A stretch of DNA of 64,000 bases from Microlunatus speluncae (GTDB lineage Bacteria > Actinomycetota > Actinomycetes > Propionibacteriales > Propionibacteriaceae), in assembly GCF_009299835.1 (NCBI RefSeq), contig NZ_VKCZ01000007.1:124001-188000 (forward strand). Reading direction: 5' to 3'. The position numbers were made by a program, and so were the translations under genes. Shown here piece after piece: positions 58,923-64,000 of the stretch (its first letter is position 1; each line of letters starts with the position of its first letter). The notes under the pieces were generated by a model. That model saw nothing but the letters and a program-made list of their open reading frames with translations, did not search any database and was not told the origin of the DNA.

Positions 58923-60238
58923 GCGTACTTCTTCTCCAGCTCGCGCGTCTTGTCGGCCAGGCCCTTGACGACCGACTCCGGGTCCCCCTGCGAGGTGAGG
59001 ATGCGCTGGATCCCCTTCTGCAGCTCGGTTTCGAACTCCGAATACCAGGGTTTGGCGACCGCGGTGCGTGACTTCGCGGTCGCCGACAGCTGGGCGTAGA
59101 CCTCCGGATCACCCCACCGCTTCAGCTCGGCGACCACTTCCGGATCCTGGGCCAGCGCCGTGAAGGCGAAGCCGAGGCCGTAGTTGAGGAACCAGAACTT
59201 CGCCGTGTACGCCGCGCCCGAGGAGTCGAAGCCGCCGAGGTAGGTGAGCAGCTTGATCGCGTCGTCCTTGCGCTCGGTCTCGGCACTGAGCCCGTACATC
59301 CGGGTGGTCAGCACACTGCCCTGGCCCGGCCCGCCGAGCCCCGGGATCATGGCCATCTTCATCTTGCCGGCGATCTTGGACTTCTTCGGATCGTTGTAGA
59401 CCCGGGCGCCGTAGCGGGAGGCGAAGGTGAAGGCGTACTGGCCGGAGGTGAGTGCCTCGTCGACCGGGGTCGGGCCCATCTGCACCGAGGCCGGGTCGAT
59501 GATCTTGGATACCCGGACCGCGTCGTCCAGCCAGCTCAGCAGGCCCTTCGGCACCGGGTCGGTGGTGTCCATCACGGGCGCGAGTTGATCATCGAACATG
59601 ACGCCGCCGCTGGCGTACAGCAGGGCCCAGAACCAGCCCCAGTACGAGTCGCTCAACTGGGCGGCGAAGCCGATCGAATACTTGAGGATGCCCTGCTCGC
59701 GCAGCTTGATCGCCTGGTCGGTCAGCTCCTCCAGCGTCTTCGGCGGACCGGAGAACCCGGCCTTCTCGAGCAGCTCAGCGTTGTAGAGCAGGGCGGCACA
59801 ATCGGTGTAGTACGGCAGGCAGTAGCGCTTGCCGTTGTGCGTCATCGCGTCGGCGTTGCCGGGGAAGATCGCGTCGTACACCTCGTCGACGCCGGGCAGT
59901 CCGTCGATCGGCTGCAGGTAGCCGGCGTCGGCCCAGCCGGCCATCGAGTCGTCGTAGACGTAGAGCGCGTCCGGCTGGGCGCCGGCGGTGAACTGGGCCA
60001 CCGACTTCTGCACATACTGCGAGCCGGTGATCGAGGTGAAGCCGACCTTGACCCCGGACTGCTCGGTGAACCGGGCCAGATTGCCCTCCACCGCTTGCGG
60101 CTCGTAATCCCAACCCTGGAAGGCAAGTGCACCACCAGGATTGCCGGCCGGGGCGCCGCAGGCAGACAGGGCCGCCGAGCCGAGGGTCAGTCCACTGAGT
60201 TGCAGCAACCGCCGCCGGCTGAATTCGTCGTTGATCAT
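58919..60238 (-). CDS. extracellular sugar-binding lipoprotein of ABC transporter
   Basis: 439 residues from ATG 60238 (GGGAGGTG upstream). Signal MINDEFSRRRLLQLSGLTLG with a twin-arginine motif and lipobox ALSAC. Family-1 solute-binding features: GGALAFQGWDYEPQAVEGNL, TEQSGVKVGFTSITGSQYVQ, ADALTH-type middle, and AIKLLTYLGGFDSSGAAYTA. It is the first gene of the sugar operon and is divergent from the carbohydrate-active candidate at 60458. Confidence 0.88.
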   Translation of the reverse strand: MINDEFSRRRLLQLSGLTLGSAALSACGAPAGNPGGALAFQGWDYEPQAVEGNLARFTEQSGVKVGFTSITGSQYVQKSVAQFTAGAQPDALYVYDDSMAGWADAGYLQPIDGLPGVDEVYDAIFPGNADAMTHNGKRYCLPYYTDCAALLYNAELLEKAGFSGPPKTLEELTDQAIKLREQGILKYSIGFAAQLSDSYWGWFWALLYASGGVMFDDQLAPVMDTTDPVPKGLLSWLDDAVRVSKIIDPASVQMGPTPVDEALTSGQYAFTFASRYGARVYNDPKKSKIAGKMKMAMIPGLGGPGQGSVLTTRMYGLSAETERKDDAIKLLTYLGGFDSSGAAYTAKFWFLNYGLGFAFTALAQDPEVVAELKRWGDPEVYAQLSATAKSRTAVAKPWYSEFETELQKGIQRILTSQGDPESVVKGLADKTRELEKKYA

Positions 60239-60310
60239 GAGCACCTCCCAAGCGTCACTCCGACGGTCCTCCCGCGACCGACCCGCGTCCAGACACCCCC
60301 GCCAACACCG

Positions 60311-60392
60311 CTAGACCACACACCGAGTTGTCAGAACTGAGTTGCGCTATGGCACAACACAGTTCTGACAACTCGGTGGGAGATTGGTCTAG
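60311..60392. repeat. long hairpin in the divergent spacer of the sugar locus
   Basis: caccgagttgtcagaactg (60321-60339) and 60360-60378 are perfect complements. The stem continues inward to 60347/60352 with 2 mismatches, leaving a 4-base loop. Outside, ctagacca (60311-60318) pairs with tggtctag (60385-60392). The total is 27 bp plus 8 bp. It lies between the binding-protein start (60238) and 60458, where a regulator site or attenuator could be, but its length resembles the other intergenic hairpins in the window. Confidence 0.8.
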
Positions 60393-60457
60393 TGGGAGTT
60401 GGGTTTGGTGGGTTCAGTTCTGTGGGCGGCTCGTAGCGTTGCGCTTCGGAGGTGGCC

Positions 60458-61798
60458 ATGACCGATCTCGCCTACTACCTGACCTTCGGCCGGATGCCGA
60501 CGCTCGGACTCGAGGCCTGGCAGTCGATCTATCGCAGCTACCGGGACGACGGAGTGAGCCGAGTGGTGCTCTGGACCGGCGGCGGCTTCCGCTCCCGGCG
60601 GCACCCGATCACCTGGCAGTACAACCGGGAGCATCGCAACATCGAGCGGGACTTTCTCGGCGACCTGATCGACTACGGGCACACGCTGGGGATCAAGACG
60701 TTGCTCGGCTTCGTGCCGTACGACTACGACGGGATCAACCAGTTCCCGATCGCCCAGCCGCGGCTGCGGGCGATCGGCGCGGACGGCAACTACCTGGAGT
60801 CGCAGGGCATCCACTGTTGGGGCTACGTGCTGAACCCGGCTCTGGACGAGTCGCGGCGGCTGGTGCTCGACTACGTGCGTGAGCTCTACGACGACTTCTA
60901 TCCGCAGGCCGACGGGATCTTGATCGAATCCTCGGATCTCAAGCTGGGCAGCGGGATCGGCGACTACTTCAGTCTCGAGTACGACCTGGTCCGGGAGCTC
61001 TCCGAGGACTACTGGAAGTCTCACCCGGACGGCGAGTTGATCATCTATCCGCACTACTTCCGAGCCGACCGGGGCCAGTCGCATCCGTACGATCCGCGGT
61101 GGCAGTTCGTCTTCACCTCGCACAGCGCCGAGCTGGAGCCGACCATGATCAAGCAGGCGAGCTACAGCTACTACGCCGACTACTCGCTGATGGTCGGCGG
61201 GCCCGAGGACGTCCGGGAATCGTGCCGGCTGGTCCGCGACCGCGGCATCGCCAGCTACTTCCCACCGTTCGAGTTCTTCACCTACCGGCCGCCGCAGGCC
61301 GACATGCGCGAGCCGCACCTGATCGGCCGGCCGCTGCGCCCGTTCGGCTTCGAGCACCTGTCCCGGCATGACAATCCCTACCAGGATCCACTGGTCGCGG
61401 TGAACCGGCTCGCGGTCCGGGCGTTCCTGGCCGATCCGGACCTGCCGCTGGAGTCCTTCCAGGCCTCGCTCGGTCCGGACCTGCTCGGCCCGGCCGCGCG
61501 ATCGCGCGATGTCGAGGACCTGCTCGCGCTGCACCGGCTGCACTTCCGGTCGAAGTCGTACTTCAGCGCCGGCCCGGCGGCCGATCCGCGGATGTTGCGG
61601 CACCGGCTCAGCCACGGCGAGATCGGACCGGATGACGTCGCCTGGATCTCCGAGCAACTCGCTGCGCTGCCGGGGCTGCAGAGCCGCCTCGCCGGCAGCC
61701 CCGCACCCGCCGCGGCCTCGCTCGCCGAGCGGGCCACCGACCTGCTGGCCGTTTGGACCCCGGCCGAGCTCCATTTCCTCCGCTCGCACCTGGAGTAG
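60458..61798 (+). CDS. unrecognised TIM-barrel-like protein, probable carbohydrate-active enzyme
   Basis: 446 residues from ATG 60458 (GGAGGTGGCC directly before). No signal peptide. The first 330 residues read like a beta/alpha barrel with aromatic, acidic active-site-type loops: VVLWTGGGFRSRRHPITWQY, IKTLLGFVPYDYDGINQFPI, DGILIESSDLKLGSGIGDYF, GELIIYPHYFRADRGQSHPY and ASYFPPFEFFTYRPPQADMR. IESSD after a strand could hold catalytic acids. The C-terminal about 100 residues are helical and Ala-rich. I cannot name the family. Its divergence from a sugar importer suggests it processes the imported saccharide. Confidence 0.6.
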   Translation: MTDLAYYLTFGRMPTLGLEAWQSIYRSYRDDGVSRVVLWTGGGFRSRRHPITWQYNREHRNIERDFLGDLIDYGHTLGIKTLLGFVPYDYDGINQFPIAQPRLRAIGADGNYLESQGIHCWGYVLNPALDESRRLVLDYVRELYDDFYPQADGILIESSDLKLGSGIGDYFSLEYDLVRELSEDYWKSHPDGELIIYPHYFRADRGQSHPYDPRWQFVFTSHSAELEPTMIKQASYSYYADYSLMVGGPEDVRESCRLVRDRGIASYFPPFEFFTYRPPQADMREPHLIGRPLRPFGFEHLSRHDNPYQDPLVAVNRLAVRAFLADPDLPLESFQASLGPDLLGPAARSRDVEDLLALHRLHFRSKSYFSAGPAADPRMLRHRLSHGEIGPDDVAWISEQLAALPGLQSRLAGSPAPAAASLAERATDLLAVWTPAELHFLRSHLE

Positions 61799-61972
61799 CA
61801 ACGAGTCCGAGGCATCCGATCGCGTCGCGGCTCCGAAGAAGGGGTAAGAGCCCGTCGTGAGGAGTGCAGCCATGTCCCGTCACCGTGACCAGGTGCATAC
61901 CCGCCGCTCCCCGACCGAGCCGGTGTATGGTCCGGAAACCGGCGCCGTGCCCGCCGGTGAAGAGGATCGGCG

Positions 61973-62584
61973 ATGAACTCTGATCATGGTGAGCGACGGG
62001 CCCGGCTGACGCCGGTGCCGGATCCGCCACGGTCCGAGCCGGATCGCCTGGTCGAGCTGCTCGGGCGCACCGCCCGCGGGCACGAGGACGCGTTCGAGAC
62101 GCTCTACGACCTGACGTCGACGCGGGTCTACGGGGTCGTGCTGCGGGTGCTGCGGTCCCCGGACCAGGCGGCGGAGGTCGCCCAGGAGGCGTACCTGGAG
62201 GCGTGGAAGCAGTCCGCCCGGTATCGCCCCGAGCTGGGTTCGGTGCTCGCCTGGTTGCTGACCATCGCCCATCGCCGCGCCGTCGACCGGGTCCGGTCGG
62301 TGACGAGTCAGACTGGTCGGGACGAACGGTACGGCCGGGAGCAGCAGCCGGAGGCGAGCGACGTGGTGTGGGACGACGTGTCCCGGCAGGTGGACGTGGA
62401 ACGGGTGCGGCGGGCGATGCGATCATTGACCGAGGTTCAGCGGGAAGCCCTGTCGCTGGCCTATTTCGGCGGCTACACGCACCGCCAGGTGGCGCGGATG
62501 TTGAGCCTCCCGCTGGGCACCGCAAAGACCAGGATCCGGGACGGATTGATCGGGCTTCGAGACGCGTTGGGGGTGGAATCGTGA
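61973..62584 (+). CDS. ECF sigma factor, SigK-like
   Basis: 203 residues. Region 2 reads EDAFETLYDLTSTRVYGVVL then LRSPDQAAEVAQEAYLEAWK; region 4 reads LTEVQREALSLAYFGGYTHR then QVARMLSLPLGTAKTRIRDG. WLLTIAHRRAVDRVRS closes region 2. It is of the SigK/ECF19 type that works with a membrane RskA anti-sigma factor. It overlaps the anti-sigma gene (GTGA), so the two are co-translated. The 61799-61972 spacer holds no gene; I see no clear promoter. Confidence 0.92.
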   Translation: MNSDHGERRARLTPVPDPPRSEPDRLVELLGRTARGHEDAFETLYDLTSTRVYGVVLRVLRSPDQAAEVAQEAYLEAWKQSARYRPELGSVLAWLLTIAHRRAVDRVRSVTSQTGRDERYGREQQPEASDVVWDDVSRQVDVERVRRAMRSLTEVQREALSLAYFGGYTHRQVARMLSLPLGTAKTRIRDGLIGLRDALGVES

Positions 62585-63381
62585 ACGACATTCACGGCTA
62601 TGTCGGCGCCTACGTGGCGCACGCGCTCGACGACGAGCTCCGGCTCGTGTTCGCCGAGCACCTGGAGGACTGCGAGTCGTGCCGGCAGGAGGTGCGCGAG
62701 TTCCGGGAGGCGCTGGCCGAGCTCAGCCTGCTCGAGGCGGCGCAGCCACCGGACTCGGTCCGGTCCGGGGTGATGGCCGGGATCTCGCGGACCCGGATCG
62801 AGCCGCCGGAGGATCCCGAGCGGCCGGACGCGCCGTCGGACTCGGTCCGGTCCGGGGTGCTCGCCGCGATCGCCGACGACCGGCCGACCGAGGTCGTACG
62901 GGAGCCGTCGACAACCGACCGACACCGGCTGTCGCGTACCTCCCGCTGGCTCACCCTGGCCGTCGCGGCCAGCCTGCTGATCGCTGTCGTGCTCGGCGGC
63001 TGGGCGGTGTTGCAGCAACGCCGGATCTCCGACCTGGAACGGGCGCAGCAGGCCGAGAGCGACCTGTTGCACGCACCCGATCTGAGGTCGTACCCGATCG
63101 ATCTGTACGGCACACCCGGCACCTTCCTGGTCTCCCGGGCGCAGGACCGGGCCCTGTTCATGGCCGAGGTGCCACCGCCGCCGGCCGGTCGGGACTACCA
63201 GCTCTGGATCATGCGCGACGCCGGCGTGGTCCCCGGCCCGGTCTTCGACAGCGGCCACGTCAGGGAGTGGCTCAACGGCGTCGACGGCGCGAGCGGGTTC
63301 GCCGTCTCGGTCGAGGCCGACGGTGGTTCACGGACCGGGGCGCCGTCGTCGACTCCGACCCCGAGGTCCACCACGATCTGA
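62581..63381 (+). CDS. anti-sigma factor, RskA-like, with zinc-binding ZAS motif
   Basis: 266 residues from a GTG at 62581. The N-terminal ZAS domain has HLEDCESC (H-x3-C-x2-C). The repeated segment PDSVRSGVMAGISRTR and SDSVRSGVLAAIADDR appears twice before the membrane helix (WLTLAVAASLLIAVVLGGWA). The outer domain (TFLVSRAQDRALFMAEVPPP, GRDYQLWIMRDAGVVPGPVF) is the RskA C-terminal fold. It holds SigK at the membrane and is released by regulated proteolysis in relatives. The last residues are Ser/Thr/Pro-rich and may have been altered by a frameshift. Confidence 0.87.
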   Translation: MNDIHGYVGAYVAHALDDELRLVFAEHLEDCESCRQEVREFREALAELSLLEAAQPPDSVRSGVMAGISRTRIEPPEDPERPDAPSDSVRSGVLAAIADDRPTEVVREPSTTDRHRLSRTSRWLTLAVAASLLIAVVLGGWAVLQQRRISDLERAQQAESDLLHAPDLRSYPIDLYGTPGTFLVSRAQDRALFMAEVPPPPAGRDYQLWIMRDAGVVPGPVFDSGHVREWLNGVDGASGFAVSVEADGGSRTGAPSSTPTPRSTTI

Positions 63382-63519
63382 TCAACGGCGTCCGGCTCCG
63401 AGGCCGTCGGCTCGGCCTCGTCGCTACTGATCCCGGAAACGTACCCGATCGATGTCGATCCCCGGGTCGACTCTTCGTCGGTGGGGCAAACCGACCGAGA
63501 TCGAGAGAAGGGCAGATCG

Positions 63520-63983
63520 ATGAGCAACCCGAGCTACACCGACGGCTTCACCGTGACCGAGACCCCGGACCGCGTCTTCGCCGGCGTGACCGACGTCCGG
63601 ACTGGTGGACCGAGACCATCGAGGGCGATTCCGGCCGGGAGGGCGACACCTTCGTCTTCCGGGATGAGGGCATCCGGTTCGCCCGGTTCCGGCTCACCGA
63701 GGTCATTCCGCAGCAGCGCGTCGTCTGGACCGTGGAGGACTCCGAACTCGTCTTCGTCGAAGATCGCGACGAATGGACCGGCACCCGGGTGATCTTCGAC
63801 ATCACCGCCGACGGCGACGCGACCACCCTGCACTTCACCCACGAGGGTCTGCTGCCGGCCGTCGAGTGTTACGACGCCTGCTCGGACGGCTGGAGCCGCT
63901 GCATGCGCAGTCTGGAGCAGCTGATCGTGACCGGCCGGAGCCAGACCGGGCCCAAGCGCGGCCTCGACGCCATCGTTCCCTGA
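63520..63983 (+). pseudogene. SRPBCC/AHSA1-like protein, frameshifted
   Basis: ATG 63520 (GAGAGAAGG upstream) begins MSNPSYTDGFTVTETPDRVF then AGVTDVRT, the usual START-like opening. From about 63600 the sensible sequence continues in another frame: WWTETIEGDSGREGDTFVFR, then RFARFRLTEVIPQQRVVWTV and FTHEGLLPAVECYDACSDGW, to the stop at 63981. A one-base change in the ggactggtgg tract at about 63600 would restore a 155-residue AHSA1-type protein. Real mutation and sequencing error cannot be told apart here. Confidence 0.7.
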
Positions 63984-64000
63984 GTCGCGGCGGGTCTGCC

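Noticed and set aside
57082..59112. 676-codon minus-strand frame covering both sugar permease genes
   Set aside because: Only the part from 58005 encodes a permease; the rest is out of frame with the overlapping MalF-type gene.

Overview
The window is a high-GC chromosome segment with actinobacterial gene content: a SigK/RskA-type sigma/anti-sigma pair, the KorAB 2-oxoacid:ferredoxin oxidoreductase, Ino1 inositol-phosphate synthase, Tat-type lipoprotein sugar-binding proteins, two WYL regulators, a DUF402 protein, GTG starts and many ATGA/GTGA overlaps. A soil-type member of the Propionibacteriales (Microlunatus-like) would fit, but that placement is inference from gene content only. There is no sign of plasmid, phage or CRISPR.

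Layout. 0-12.9 kb: the end of a HIT protein, a 465-bp element with terminal inverted repeats, PanE, a GHKL-ATPase protein ending in an HExxH motif, a secreted BNR propeller protein, and single enzyme/regulator genes (Gfo/Idh/MocA, two phosphotransferase-like or hydrolase genes, DinB, WYL, DUF402, methyltransferase-like, EEP nuclease). 13.5-16.8 kb: a 3.2-kb island with decayed genes, bounded by an intact tRNA-Tyr and a duplicated tRNA-Tyr 3' half. It holds a frameshifted gene, a lipoprotein, a secreted S1 protease interrupted by an in-frame amber codon, and a small HTH-like ORF. 16.9-20.5 kb: GNAT/phosphotransferase pair, YajQ, a membrane protein and a type-5 uracil-DNA glycosylase. 20.6-26.9 kb: a sugar ABC importer without its own ATPase, divergent from an oxidoreductase/aldo-keto reductase fusion, with a LacI regulator and two symmetric LacI-type operators. 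27-36 kb: LEA-like protein, VOC protein, GH20 hexosaminidase, epoxide hydrolase with divergent WYL regulator, and two MarR regulators, each with a palindromic operator beside a divergent gene. 36-45 kb: KorAB, RarD-like transporter, two tandem Gly/Tyr/Gln-rich membrane-anchored paralogues, M13 metallopeptidase. 45-54 kb: hydrolase and sugar isomerase between two inverted 63-bp hairpins, an oligopeptide ABC operon, Ino1. 54-61.8 kb: an endonuclease-like gene (DUF559) bracketed by inverted repeat modules, then a complete sugar ABC operon (with MsmK/UgpC-type ATPase) divergent from an unrecognised, probably carbohydrate-active protein. 62-64 kb: ECF sigma/anti-sigma pair and a frameshifted SRPBCC (AHSA1-like) gene.

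Much of the biology is carbohydrate scavenging: two sugar importers, GH20, a possible secreted lyase, three Gfo/Idh/MocA domains and a sugar isomerase. The importer at 20.6-23.7 kb lacks an ATPase and may share the one encoded at 56 kb.

The most unusual non-gene signal is in the spacers. A modular repeat family (a GGATCC-CGATG piece, a CCCTGAGCCTGTCGAAGG piece, a GGCCNNNNGGCCGGAAAG piece and a 19-22 bp-armed hairpin) recurs in the same order several times. The spacers also hold several unrelated-sequence hairpins of similar architecture, and the palindrome TGATCA is strongly over-used throughout, including inside genes.
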